From Amphimedon queenslandica (Eukaryota > Porifera > Demospongiae > Haplosclerida > Niphatidae), in the NCBI RefSeq assembly GCF_000090795.2, contig NW_003546243.1, positions 90,009 through 150,232 of the forward strand: 60,224 nucleotides of DNA, read 5' to 3'. A program made the position numbers and the translations under genes. The notes beneath the pieces are model-generated. The model was not told where the DNA came from, did no database searches, and saw nothing but the letters and a program-made list of their open reading frames with translations. Positions 32,101 to 45,200 of the stretch are shown in pieces; positions within the stretch are counted from its first letter, which is position 1; each line of letters begins with the position of its first letter.

Positions 32101-33000
32101 ATTCCTCTGTTGTTATTCTCTCCATTCCATGTAATAGTTACACTATAATCATATGTTCCATTAATTGTATGTAATAGTACTCCAGAACCAACAGTGCAAT
32201 TGTATTCTTGTTCATTGCATACACTAGTAAGGTTGCTGCTAGTATCTCCAGTCTCATAATACCAAGTAGCAGCTAGTAAAAATGTATGATTCATTCGACC
32301 AATCTTGATGGCATGTAATGCATATTGCTGTGGTAGCATTGTCATATCTGAAAGGAGTTCAAATTTGATCCCAGCAATCTGAGCCCACCCTATAATGTAA
32401 ATCATCTCACAGTTATGACAATGAACAATACAATTGCTTACTGAATATGTTAGCGGTAATAACATTAGTATTGGGATCTAAACAACCAGTAGGTAAACAG
32501 CACTTATAAAATCCTTCTCTTTCAGGCAAAAGAGCTTGCCCATTTGGTAAGTACAGGCTTAGACTAGCATTTGGTGAGGCAAGGCTATCACAGCGAAATG
32601 GATCAGTGTCACTGTTGCTGTGACAGATAACAGGATTTCCATCAATAGCTCTAACCCACTGTCCACCATTCAAAGTAGATCCAGTGGCTACACACATTAG
32701 GTAGTGTGTTCTGATGGCTACATCATGAAAGTATGATCCATTGAGATAGCACTCTCCTCTATACATCAAGTATATACCTATATAAGAATATCATGTAACT
32801 AATGGTAGCTGCATGCATAGGATCAGAAAAGGTTTTGCAACACACATTCTTTAGTGCACTGCTTAGTATGGCTACAAGTGACATCAATTCTAGCACCTGA
32901 AACACCTTCTCTACAAGTATAGTATCTTACCTGAGGGTGATGAACAATGACTAGTGACTTTTGTAAGGAGTAGCAAAAAGATCATCACTATCAGTGACAT
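26110..33000 (-). CDS. Adhesion GPCR with shared receptor ectodomain
   Basis: Nineteen exons in transcript order: 32931-33000, 32442-32777, 31997-32389, 31669-31947, 30963-31277, 30791-30907, 30376-30663, 30054-30237, 29856-30004, 29542-29807, 29304-29435, 29163-29257, 28656-29103, 28556-28607, 28402-28502, 28223-28353, 27907-28169, 27671-27743, 26110-26878. They sum to 4,461 nt (1,486 aa). Order: signal peptide, Cys-rich module (24-135), second module (136-266), FN3 (267-359), Ig (360-464), EGF-like (CLSSPCVNGDC), Ig (504-599), a HormR-like segment (TRYCGGDFTNGAVWDAPD), a GAIN-like region, a GPS (W-S-N-D-G-C, then VTCHCDHLTNFAVLL) and 7TM with ILFGLGWGLGLL in TM6. The HL/T autoproteolysis site is intact, so cleavage and tethered-agonist signalling are expected from family knowledge. 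The cytoplasmic tail is about 130 residues and rich in Lys, Asp and Glu. Confidence 0.9.
27412..27459. repeat. Nested palindromes in GPCR intron
   Basis: A perfect 14-bp palindrome (GAGGCTTAAGCCTC, 27412-27425) overlaps a near-perfect 40-bp one (27420-27459, ends GCCTC and GAGGC, core of AATTAC/GTAATT repeats). The surrounding intron (26879-27670) also holds a diverged copy of the dispersed 186-bp repeat. Confidence 0.7.
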
Positions 33001-36000
33001 TTTTTACTCTTCAATAAAATAGTCAACAAATGGCTGCAGTTGTATATAGCATATAGCATACGTGACTAGTTCTTTTTTAGTTTAGAATAGGGAATTGATG
33101 TTTACTCTCACAATCATTAATAATATTCAAAACATTATTAAATAGAGTATGATCATGAACATAAAAGTCCTGCAAATGACAATTTTTGAAAATTAGTTAA
33201 TAGAATAGTTTAGAAAGATAAATCTAAAGTTAATTTTTTAAATTCAGCACACAGCAAGTTTTGGCTTAAAATTAATCAATTTTTTGTAACTAAAATGTTA
33301 CAGATCTCTTGCTAAAATCCCTAAAGTTAGTACAATACTGACAAGCTATTTTAATTGAACTTAATAATTTTAGGGCAAAAGACATAAAACTACAAATGTC
33401 TATAGCTGATAATAATATATACTGACAAATTTGATTCCATTATCTTGTTTGTTATAGTCATGGTCCAACAACTAAAATGATGCTTTTCTGCTTGTGAAAC
33501 AGAAACAAATTGAGGCATTAGTTTTGATTGTTCATTGCAAATCATAACATTTCTTAGTAGCGCAATCAGTAATCAAAAAAAGTCACTATATTAGTTTTTG
33601 TCATGTGAAGGAAATAGGATTCTAATAGTACATGCAGGAGCAAACAATAAGGTCTGTAGTGTGATGTATTATCTATCAGAAGAAAATGAATGCATGCATA
33701 TAGTGTCCATTTGTCATAAATAGTACTATTATGTAAGTACAGCAGCAACATAGCAACATACTCTAATTGATATTGATATGAAAAGGTGTCCTAATGTTTA
33801 CTATATAAGTATAATTATGCACATGCAACCATAGCCAGTGAAAGTCAACTCTGGGCTTTAGGAATAAACTTTATAGAAGATTATTTTCAGTTTAGTCTTT
33901 GTCAAAAGGAGGTTGATATATGCTATCCTATGGGGAAAGTTTATGACTGAGCTCATAAAAATACATTATAATAACTAAAAAAGAATTAAGTAATGCCATG
34001 GAAAGTATCACAATCTACATGTATTAACAACTAAGATGTATCCAGCATAAACAGGGATATATAAACTATAGAACAAAAATACGTTACATTAATGTTCAAA
34101 CACAATTTTTGATAAAATTATATACAATAAACTATCACTGAAATTTGATTAAAATGGCCATAACTCTAAAAATTTTAGTCGATTCAAAATTTCTACATAG
34201 TATAAGGACATCAATGTGTATTTTAAAATGTAATAAAAATTTAGGGTGATTTTGGATCTATTTTTTGGAATAAGCTGTGGGCATATAGTCCTTATTTTTT
34301 CACTTTTTAATGGCCATAACTCAAAAATTTTTAGTTCAAATTTATTCAAACTTTAGATAGCATAAGTACATCAATGAGTATCAAAAAATGTAATAAAAAT
34401 GGGGATAATATTGAAGACATTTTTGAAAAATAGAATTCTCCATTTTTATTACATTTTCTATGCTGCATGACATCATTGATGCATGTACATGCACATGCAT
34501 GTACATTCTTTACCAATACAAAACTGGTATGCCCCCTAATCCTGTTCTCCCGTTTCTTTCTACTGACTCTCTAAAATAAACACATTATGCGACTATCATG
34601 TGCCTGTCTGATAATCCTTATAATTGATTTCTTCATAATAAATTTTTAAATCCTCAAATAAGGTAAATTGAGCATCAATGACATCCTTAAATTTCTCCAA
34701 AGCCCTCAAGACAGTAATGAGTATTACCCTACCTACTGACAAAAAAGTACATTACTATTATATCAATGCTCATGTATATTGTATGATCTATAGTATAGTA
34801 AATGCATACATAAGGACATATCAAATCAATGTAATATAGCACACTATATACTTCATTTATTACAGTACTACATGTGTATATGCATACAGTACCATTAGTG
34901 TATTTCTGTAAGTGGATCGGGTTGTGCAAAGTAAATACAGTAGTAACAGTACCAGAGGTTACTGAATTGATTACGTCAGATTAAGTGGAAGAAAATTAAA
35001 AATCCTATAGTACCGGTATCAAGAGTACCTAATATTATGTACTCTTGCCGGTATGTATAATAAAAAATATAATATTACATTGTAGTATAGTTTAGTAAAA
35101 GAGAGAGAGAAGGAAGAAAAGAAGAGGAGATGGGCATGATGGAAATTGTACTAACTGGAGTGACATTGACATTTTGTCGATTGCTTTATCAACAAAAAAT
35201 AATGTTTATTATCATGAGAGAGCATAAAACTCTATAGAATCAAAAAATGAAAGAAATTAATTACATCTATAGCATTTCAAACTATCATCATTATAATTAC
35301 TTTACCTAATAGCTATTAATAATATAATATATCCCCCAACAATAACAGGGCCCCAAAAAGCAGAATAAGGCCTACAAGCTTCATCTCAGAGCATTATTCT
35401 TAAATAATGGGGCAAAACAATGCAGTTTTATGCTCACATTTTTACCCTTTTCTGGGGGCCCCGCTGCTTTCTCAGCGGCCTTGTGTACAAAACTAGTCTG
35501 GTACAGCCAGACCATGACAGTGTCGAAGAAGCATACAACTCACTGTTTGCCAGTGACTTAAAATGTATGTAAGCAAACATAATATTGAGATTATACTAAT
35601 GGGTAACTTTTGATATAATAAAGGTATATTACTGTACTACGCCTACATGTACATAAGTAATGAGTTCATAAAGAATTTTTGTAGCATCGTTTTGATAAAA
35701 ATAAATATAATTACTATTGAAGGGAAATTAGAATTTTTGTCACTGCACCCTATAGATTCTATTGGCCTATAGATTATAATTATTAATCAAAATGCTCATA
35801 TCTCAAAAATTGACAAAACAAAAAGTTTATCCATTTTGGCTGAAAACAATGGGCTATTATTAGCTGTTCAAAAAGTTCTATTTTAAAAGTGGATACATTA
35901 CAACACATGGGCTCCTGAAAATGCTATATACAAACAAACCTTTAAGTATGTTTACCAGAAGAATAAATCAAGACAAAAGTCACATTTAGCCACATGAGTC

Positions 36001-36997
36001 ACAAATACAGATAGCCATAAATTAACACAATGCAAAGAAGAGGAGGTAATAGAAAAAAGAAAATGTGAAAAAAATAAAAAGAATACAAAAATTGATTGTA
36101 TACTTAATAAGTTTAGTCAAATGCATTGTTTATAATAAAGATCATTGTTATTGTAATATAGTATCTGGTCAGGTCTTTTAAAATAAAGGAGCACTGAAAA
36201 TAATGAGTGGCATGATCTATTCATTTGGTGTGTGTGCGTGTGTGTGTGTGTGTGTGCATGTTTATGCATAATGTACAATGTATGGTTAAAATTACTAGTA
36301 GTTAGGGGAATATTTAAATAAACCTATTTATACAATCTTAGCCTATATTAAATAATCTATCATTAATGTCATTATCGACTACTTACATTTTATAGCACAA
36401 AATAGCTTTGATTTATAGTTCGAAATTAAATTTTTTAAAATTTTAATATACAGACATATAAAGTCTGCCCACATAGTGTATAAGTCTAATGGACTCTGGT
36501 AGACAAAATAAGTAACAATAGGTAGCCATGGGAAACTGTTGATAACCATGAGGTAACTATGGATAACCATAAATAACTATTGTACATGTAAATCTAAATG
36601 CTGGGCCAGTCCAGTAAACTTTGAATGGCACCATTAGTAATAAAAACCAGTTTCAGTCTTGGGAGTTTTTAATTTTGATGATATTAAAAACTACCCACAA
36701 ATATTGTGTGATCAGCACCATCTGGCATGGTTTTACTTTGCCAGATGTTCATGCTGATGTAAACATTTATACACAGAGAATGAAGTGTTTACTATTTACA
36801 AAAAAAGATATATATTTTTAAAATCAATTAAACTTTGTGGACAGAATGACACAATGACAACTTAACTGCTTAGTACTGCCTATGCAAGTGTGGCGAGTCC
36901 AATAACCATAGTCACACTGAAGCAGCAATAACATTACAATACATACAAGTTACAATGTCTTGTGTTAAAGTAATTATCACTGTCTCCTTCATCTTGC
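33001..36997. other. Gene-poor AT-rich region
   Basis: About 4 kb without a supported exon on either strand. It contains diverged repeats (34140-34450, with the recurring phrase TGGCCATAACTC), a GGGCCCC-ended possible element (35345-35470), a TG microsatellite (36226-36256) and many stop codons in all frames. It precedes the aGPCR start on one side and the 3' end of the next minus gene on the other. Confidence 0.5.
36226..36256. repeat. (TG)n microsatellite
   Basis: A run of TG units with one C interruption lies in an otherwise featureless intergenic region. Confidence 0.9.
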
Positions 36998-37711
36998 TCA
37001 GGATCTGTGATCATCTTGGCTGACTAAATTTATTCGGGATTTTGATCTTTTCTTATTCCTTTTACATATCTTCAAAATAACAGCTACTGCTATAGCAATC
37101 ATTGCAGTTAAGCAAGTAACAGCATTTAAGCCAATTGATACCTTCCCATATGTTGTCAGTTCTTCACATGGTTCACAATGGCAACTTGGCTCTTCATAGT
37201 ATATGAATCCATTCCTCACCACACTGGCTGTCATTGTCTGATTACTACAATTCATGAACTGTAAAGAAACATAGTCTATTTCGACTCCATACTCATCTGC
37301 TACTTGAGCAGTGATTGTAATATTGTAGACTCCTTCACTAACTGCAACAGCATCTCCAAATGGGCCAGTAGGAATAAACTTATTCCAAAGTAATCCATTA
37401 AGGCTATGGGGCCTAGTCACCACTTTCCCTATCATTCCCAATTTGTCTATTTCCAAAGTAAAGACATCAGATAAGCCATCATTACTGTACAGTAGGTTAG
37501 TTACTTGCATTGTACACTTCTCCTTTCCTTTTACTTCAAATATTAGCGTTATTTTTCCTCCTTGCTTTAAAAATACTGCTAAACCATTTGTAGCTCCACT
37601 CCTGTAGTTGATGACAGCACTAGAACTAGCTCCATCTTCTGCCTGTATGGTTAAATTAAATTCAGCACTTGACAAAGAAACTGTGAAGCAGATAACCAAG
37701 AAAGAAATCAT
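36998..37711 (-). CDS. Single-pass membrane protein, CBM-like ectodomain
   Basis: This is an intronless 237-residue protein. It has a signal peptide (1-16), an ectodomain of about 140 residues, a Cys-rich stalk (CHCEPC at about 177-182), one TM (about 191-213) and a short basic tail (KICKRNKKRSK). The ectodomain phrases INYRSGATNGLAV, LLYSNDGLSDVF and the closing VEIDYVSLQF resemble carbohydrate-binding beta-sandwich modules of the CBM6/35 type (AE at the start, then a G-A-x-N-G motif). A glycan-binding surface protein is therefore plausible, but I cannot fix the family by eye. N-x-S/T sites are present. It is flanked upstream by a partial MITE. Confidence 0.7.
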   Translation of the reverse strand: MISFLVICFTVSLSSAEFNLTIQAEDGASSSAVINYRSGATNGLAVFLKQGGKITLIFEVKGKEKCTMQVTNLLYSNDGLSDVFTLEIDKLGMIGKVVTRPHSLNGLLWNKFIPTGPFGDAVAVSEGVYNITITAQVADEYGVEIDYVSLQFMNCSNQTMTASVVRNGFIYYEEPSCHCEPCEELTTYGKVSIGLNAVTCLTAMIAIAVAVILKICKRNKKRSKSRINLVSQDDHRS

Positions 37712-39263
37712 TGCTCTAAGAAATGTAATACTTACAATTTTTTTGCAAATAGGCCTAGTCTGTAATATTAAATATAGGCTTGGGTGTGGTCTTTAAATAG
37801 AAAGTAAATACCGTATAGCGGGTAATTTTGGACGGGAGAAATTTTAGTGAATTGCTAAAATTTTGGTGATTGGTGGGTTTTATAATTTGTGGCCATGTGG
37901 CATTGAGCATGTGCATAATGGTACAAAACAGCAGTTTTCATTTGGCAAATGGTTATAAAAATGCCAACTTCACCAAAGTTTACTTCATAGATCTAGATAA
38001 TAAAAACATCACCTGAGAAATCATTAAAAATAGCAATTTTGCACAATCACTACCTTTTGTCCTTAAGGCAAGCAAAAGTTTTATGCAAAAATTGGTGATT
38101 TTCACATTTAAAAAGGGAGATAAATTTCACTTAAAATTTAGTAATTTTCTCCTTGAAGAGCATATATTAAATTATGTGAAGCTTTGTGTAATCTGATAAA
38201 TATGCTATACTATAGTACAGGGTGTTTCATCAAAAATGGCTATTAAATTTCCTGACACATAGATATATGTTCTCTTAATTATGTAGAACTGATTTCAATT
38301 AAAAGTAGATTAATTTTTTTTAATTTGCTCAAAAATTGGGTCAGAAACAGGGTGAAATGACTATGAGACAATTCTCCAATTTAATATTATTTTTTTCTGA
38401 TTCATATACATGTTTTTTATGTGATGCTTCAACTGATTCCAATCAAAACTATTTTTTGAAATTTTTAAAAGTTGCTCAAAAATCAGACCAAAGACCCGAG
38501 CTGTTGATAGACCTATTTAGTATTAATACTCTGAAGAATTAAATTGTGGATCTTTATATTGAATGACAAACTGCAAAATTAAATTCAAACAAATATTTGC
38601 AACTATAAAAGTATACTAGCTCCAAATTTTGTCTGTCAAGAATTTTATCATACTTTTCATTAAGTTTTGCTTGACAAAATTTTTGACCAATGAAATTTTT
38701 GACCACTGAAATTTTTTGCTCCACATGGTTAGTAGAGTTTATGCCAATTTTTTAAATAAAAAATTATAATTTAGAAATTAAGATTTTGACAAATTTTTGA
38801 ATGACAAAAATTTGGAGCAATACAGTTTATCAAGATTGACACTGGCCTTAATTACGTACAATGATTATAAATAAAGTAAAAAACTAAAATAACAATATCA
38901 TAATTTTTAAAAACCTCTTTTTTAGGCCAGACAATGAGTCCTGAAAATCCATCCATACTCTTTGCCATCCATACTTTTTGCTCATAGAAGACAAGCCCAG
39001 TTTAACAGTAGATCAATAGAACTCTGATGATGTTTGCAGAATGATGCAATATTGGTGCAGAATATTTTTGTAAACAAAGCAAATCTCTTCTTTTAATGCT
39101 GAGCCTCAGTGCCTTACAACCTGCCAGAAACCAGTATCTATGCATAAAATAGAAAGCTGATCAATCAATTTAGCTATTAACCATTAATAAATGGGAGTGG
39201 CTGATGATCTCATAGTGATTTGGCCGAGGATTTGGCGCGATTGCAGCAGAGTTCTCTGATGAG
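37712..39263. other. Intergenic with repeats
   Basis: Contains a partial family A MITE (37809-37985) and diverged copies of the dispersed repeat (about 38190-38510, with CTATACTATAGTACAGGGTG). The rest is AT-rich without exons. The last 80 nt precede the sacsin-like start codon and contain an in-frame TGA upstream of it. Confidence 0.5.
37809..37985. mobile_element. MITE family A, right end degraded
   Basis: The left end TACCGTATAGCGGGTAATTT matches family A. Internal words (GGCCATGTGGCA, CATAATGG) also match the 3730 element. The mirrored right end is no longer recognisable. Confidence 0.55.
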
Positions 39264-42200
39264 ATGACTAGTTTGATTGGAGATAGTTTTGGTTTAAAAA
39301 GGCCTCCTCTTTGCAAATTGATAAAAGATATATTAGAAGAGTATCCCAGTGGACAAATATTTAAAGTAAGTATATATATATATTGTGATAGTGAAAAGGG
39401 GAGGGGCTAGTTGCAGCTACACAGTAAATACTCTATAGTGCGGTAATTTTGCAGAGCTAAAGTTTTGTGGATTGATAAAGATCAATTTATCTTGAAAATA
39501 AATTTTGCAATGTTAGTGCCACGCCTTTAATGAAAATTGAATGTTTTAGTGTATCTTTAATTTCGCGGTTGCAAGCTAACCTACAAAAACAGTAAAAGTT
39601 TTGCCCCTCAAATATGTGCTATATGGTAGTTGGAACCTGAATTGAGGTTTTGGGCAATCAGGACTCAATCATGATAATGTTTTAAACTGGTTCACGCCAG
39701 AGTAATGGCCATGATACATGTACCAGTCAGGACTGTGGCAGTATTTAATTTATTATTTTTAGGGGACAGTGCAAGTGACAATTTTTGGGAGTCTGATTTT
39801 GTGGTTTGTAAAATTAGACTTTTCCTACTTCAATTAATGCCTTTACCTTTTGTTTAGTGTTTTAGTTTTAGATTTAGATTACTTTTTAAAAGCTCCTTGG
39901 CAATGTGTAATGATCAGCCACTTTATGTTTAATAATAATAGACCTCTCGAGCTGTGAATGACTAAGTTTATGAATATCATTATTTTGAGATACGGTATCC
40001 ACCTACGCGTAATAATTGGCCGCCATTTTGGACGGCAGGATTCAATGAAGAAGGAATGGAGTAAACTATAAAAATGATTTGTTTGGCAGGTTTGGAGCTC
40101 TTTCAAGCTACAAAAGTTGGTTGGAAGAAAGAATGGATGCTACCAAGCATCTCATAAAACAGATTTGGTGCAATTTGCAGTAGATTCTTTACTATAGCTT
40201 GCTTCTGCCTTTGCTCATTGGTTCACTATAGAAAGTTACCATCCATGGAATTTATTTTCTTCTCTACACACCCACTGCCGTATTTACTCTTGTGACATAA
40301 TTTATTCTCACCTCGAGAGGTCTATAGCACTGTTTCATTAACATAATATGTTATAGTAATGATAAAGATTACATACTACCAGTGTAATAAGTAATGACAA
40401 AGAATCTATTGCCAAAATTTTATAGTAACTGTATTAGGTTTTTTTATTATTGTAAATCAAGTGTAGCACATCAAAAATGACTCAGAGAGTATTCTCCATT
40501 TTACTTCATTTTCTGATACGCGTATATCAGGGTTTTTAGCATGGTGCTTGTGCAACTGCACGTGCAGCTCAAAAATTGGGCCAAAGACCCTGTACTATTG
40601 TACAGGGTCTTTTGGCAAAAATTACAGGATAGAATTTTTATAATTTTTTCTGATACATTGTACATGTCTTTATGTGTATCAGCTTTGAGGGGATTTTGAT
40701 CAAAGTTTGATTTTTATAAATTTTAAAGCTGTTCCAATTACCCTGTATGGGTTTTGACCAAATTTCATCAAAAAAGAAAAAAAGAAAATTTATTGTTTTT
40801 ATAAATTTTTCTGATGTATATACTTGATTTGTGTTGTGTAGAAAGTTTAAGCTGATTTTGATTATAATTATTTGAATTTTTAAAATTGCACAAAAACCAG
40901 GCCAATCACCTTGTACAGAGGTTTTTGTCAAATTTCATCAAAATGACTAAAAGAGAATTCTCTATTGTTATTGCATTTTGAGATATGTATATATGTACCA
41001 GAAGTCCATATTGTGTGCTTTCATAGTGCATAAAAATTTTAAGCTGACTCTAATCAAATCCAAATGCCATGTACTGTATTGTAGTGCTTGTCATCTCATG
41101 AAGCTCATGCTGTTTAGCCCACTTAGTATGCTGTTTAGCTCACTTAGCATGCTGTTTAGCTCACTTAGCATGCTGTTTAGCTCACTTAGCATGCTGTTTA
41201 ACTCACTTAGCATGCTGTTTAGCTCACTTAGCATGCTGTTTAGCTCACTTAGCATGCTGTTTAGCTCACTTAGCATGCTGTTTAGCTCACTTAGCATGCT
41301 GTTTAGCTCACTTAGCATGCTTTGTGGGAATCGTTGATGTATACACATATTTATATTTTCTTATGTTATGTTGCATAGCTTATTTTAATTAGAAAAGATT
41401 TATTAAGTTGCTCTAAAACTAAACAAAGGCAAGGAATGGACATAGTAATTCATAAATCATCAAAACTGCTTTAATTTTTCTAATAGATAAACATTTTTGG
41501 AGTTCATTCTTATCAAGTTCTAACTTTAAATTTTTTAAAATTGTTTTTATAATAATATTAATTTCCAACGACCATCCAGGTCCATGCTACATTTATTTTA
41601 TCAAAATGTTTGTAAAAAGAGTCTCAGTTTTTATTAATTTTGATTATTAATTTTTTAAAAGTGAAGCACAGATTGTATTTGAATTTTTTCTTACATTTTC
41701 TGTTACATTTCTGATATAATATGCTCTTAAAGCTGACTTAAAATGTAATACAATACAACCAATAATGTAAGATTTGGGAAAGTTTATAGACTTCCAGTCT
41801 TTTATCACCACTTTTGGTTTTAGTATAAAAATCAACATTTATGTTATGTAGACGGTTTTAGCTAAATCTCATCAAAATTCCACCTAAGTTGCTTATTAAT
41901 TTTATTAATAATGTACATGTAATACAGTCAAACCTGCAATACTGACAGTCTAGAATAAGAACACTTCCATAATCACGATAGTATTATCAGATCCCAAGGT
42001 TCCAGAATAGACAGGTTGTTGCAATAGTAATTCTACAGCGCAAATTTTTATGGCTTTAAATTTTAAAATTGTACTACTCAAATCTAGTTTCCAGATTTAC
42101 GGTAATTTTGCAGATAATAATTTTGCAAATCCCTACAGAATAGCTTTATTTGTAAACTAAATTTCAGTTCGACAGTTATTGTTCTGGGTTTATGTTTGAG

Positions 42201-45200
42201 TTTGTGAATTTAAATTTTTTGTACTCCGATGTGTCTACAAATCACAAAAACTAGAGATGGGACAAGTGTAAAATTTTAGCATTTGAACATTCTATTGCCA
42301 AAGTGAACAAATTCACACCATGAAATTACTTATCAATTAGTCTTTTGTTTAGCTCACTCTAATTAAATGTAAATGCAGGACCCTATATGTTCAGTGCATA
42401 GCTCAATGTTTAGTGATTTATACATCAGTGCTAATTATATTAATAAGCAATAATGCGATTGATTAGTAGGTGTGGTTACTGTGGTGCATACCATGCCTAC
42501 TGACACACCTTTTTATTACATTCAAATGTCTGCTGCAGCATTTGAATGTTCTTAAACTTCTTATTAACAAATAAACATTTGAATGCTCCAATAATTTTCC
42601 CAGCCCTAACAAAATCAAGTTCTCTATATCTATACAGTAATTCACACAGGGGTGGGGTTTGGCTATGCGAGACTAAATTCGCACTGCCTGCCAATTTTTA
42701 CCGCATTAAAATTTATTACTTTTAATGAAATTGACTCATGTCTGTATATCACTAGTTAATTTTTATGTGTGGAACTCTGTTTTTTATTCCTTTTTATGTA
42801 CATGTATGTCTTTATAGGAAATCATACAAAATGCTGATGATGCCAGAGCCACCGATGTCAAATTCTTTTTGGACTTTCGCACCTTTAAAACACTCCCCCC
42901 AGAACTAATATCAACTACAACTGATCAAGAAGAAATAGTGCAACAATTTTCAGGACCTGCTTTGCTTTCCTATAACAATGCTTCTTTCAAAAAAGAGGAC
43001 TGGGAAAATATACAAAGACTTCAGCAGAGTGGTAAAGCCAAGAACCCTCACAAAGTTGGAAAATTTGGAATTGGATTTAATTCTGTCTATCATATTACAG
43101 GTAGGAGGAAAGTAGAGCAGAGAAAATGTTTTAAGGATATTGCTGCATCAATCATGCATGCATGTAATTTTTATATTTTTATATTTTTTAGATTTACCAG
43201 TTATTCTGAGTCAGAATTACTGTGGATTCATAGAGCCACAGGAAATTGCATGGAAAGGTGAAACAGGTAAAGGTTTTACTCTAGAAGAGTTAAAGGATAG
43301 CTTCCCAGCAGTGCTGGAGCCTTTTCATGGTATTTGTGGTTTTTCAAAACAAAACCCCAGCTTTAAAAATATGACCTTGTTCAGATTTCCATTGCGTAAT
43401 AAAAAGTCAAAGCTGTCCAATAAGTCCTACACTATTGATGAGCTTCGTAGTCTGCTGGATGCATTGAAAAAAGAGGCTCGATATTTGTTAGTTTTTCTTC
43501 GATCAGTGTGTTCAATTGAAATATGTCAAATCACAGAGTCGAATACTACTGAGTTGTTATTTAAAGTCAGTTTGAGTGAGAGAGATTGTCAGTCAAGAAA
43601 ATCCCCAGAAAAAAGTTTAATCAAGAAAGTTGAGTCAACTTTTAAAGGTCAATCACAATATAGCTCACGTGAAGTAATTAAAGACATTTCACGTTTTAAA
43701 ATTGAAATTGTTGACAATTACAATGTCACTGAGCATGAATGGCTTGTTGTTAATCAGGTTGGCAGTCCAGATGTTGAAGTAATGCAGTTAGCAGAGAAAC
43801 AGCATGTACTGCCTTGGGTTGGAACAGCTATTTCTTTGAATGATAATAACTTGCATTCAGTTGGTCGTATTTTTTGTGCCCTACCTCTACCTATAGAGGA
43901 TCAATCACCATTTTTCGTTCATGTGAATGGAACATTTGCTATTTGTAATAACCGTCGTTCTTTGAAATGGGAGGCACAAGAGAGGAAAGGGGATGAAGAG
44001 AGTACATGGAACAAATTATTAGTGGAGAAGTGTCTTTTTTCATGCTACTTTGAGCTCGTTTGTAAGCTCATGGAGCAACATGATGTCGATACTAGCATGG
44101 TATACAAGTGCTGGCCTGATATTAAAAAAACTCAAGATACACCATGGTATGGCTTACTAGCACCTTTTTATCAGTTGCTAGTGAAGAGCAGTAAGGCAGT
44201 CCATACTTGGCTATCTGGAGGAGAATGGATTAGCATCAAGGAAGCAATTTTTGTTAATGATAATTTACCTGTAGCAGTTAGAAATGCTTTAATGGAATGT
44301 TCTATTAAATTAGTTGATATTGATGATAGCTGCAGCCAGGCCTTAAAGCAATACTACCAAGATAGCCTCACTATGCTTCAGCCTGCCTTAGTAAAATTTT
44401 ACTTAAAAAGTAATCATGACTCTTACTGCAATGGATCAAAAGAAGATAAATTTGAAATCCTTAAGTACTGCCTTAGCGATAAAACTTATAATGATTTAAC
44501 TGGTCTTCAGTTATTGCCATTAGCCAGTGGCAACTTTCAACAATTTTATACTAAACCGCTTTGTGCAGAAGCCATTTTCTTGAGCAGTTCCTCTTATCCT
44601 AGTGATTTGTTGCCTGATTTAGAGAGCAAGCTAGTGAGTGTGTATAATGAAGATGAACAGTTGCATTTAGAACTTTGCTTAGTTTCATACAGTGGTTGTA
44701 CGCAGCTAACTATGCTAAACACAAAAGAAATAGCTAATTTAATATCGCTAGGTATCACAAGCAAATGGTCAAGTAAGCAAATGTCTCATTTTTGGCATTG
44801 GCTTCAAAAACAAAATTTATCACATTTTGAAAACAAATTTTTGGTACAAATCAAGTCATTTTCCAATGGCACTACAGGCATTGCTAAATTGGCTAAAGAA
44901 GATGGAGTTGTTTACATCTCTCAAATTTCAAATATGCGATCACTTTTAACTGGCTTGGAAAAGTGTGGCATTAAATTTGCTGATGCGTGTGCCTTTCCTC
45001 ATTTGAAGCATAAGGATCTTAATGAATACCTTTATCAGTTTGATCATAACCAGATACTTGATGCCATGCAATCATTAAATGTAGCAAGTGACAGACTTAG
45101 TAGTCATGAAGCTATTGCTCTACAAAACTACTTTTCAAATTCAGATCTTGGTAGACAAAAAAGGATTGACACTATTTGTAAGATTCCAATGTTTAAAGTT

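Noticed and set aside
35345-35470. Possible TIR element with CAGGGGCCCC-like ends
   Set aside because: The complementary ends are short and imperfect and I could not place borders.
36379-36821. Short open frames in the gene-poor region
   Set aside because: No splice signals, domains or codon pattern; expected by chance in this length of AT-rich DNA.
41106-41315. CRISPR-like repeat array
   Set aside because: Units are directly abutting 21-mers without spacers, in a eukaryotic intron.
40978-41348. Open frames with repeating LFSSLSM or LNSMLSE peptides
   Set aside because: They arise from the 21-bp array (a multiple of three) and lie inside the sacsin intron; no start context or splice support.
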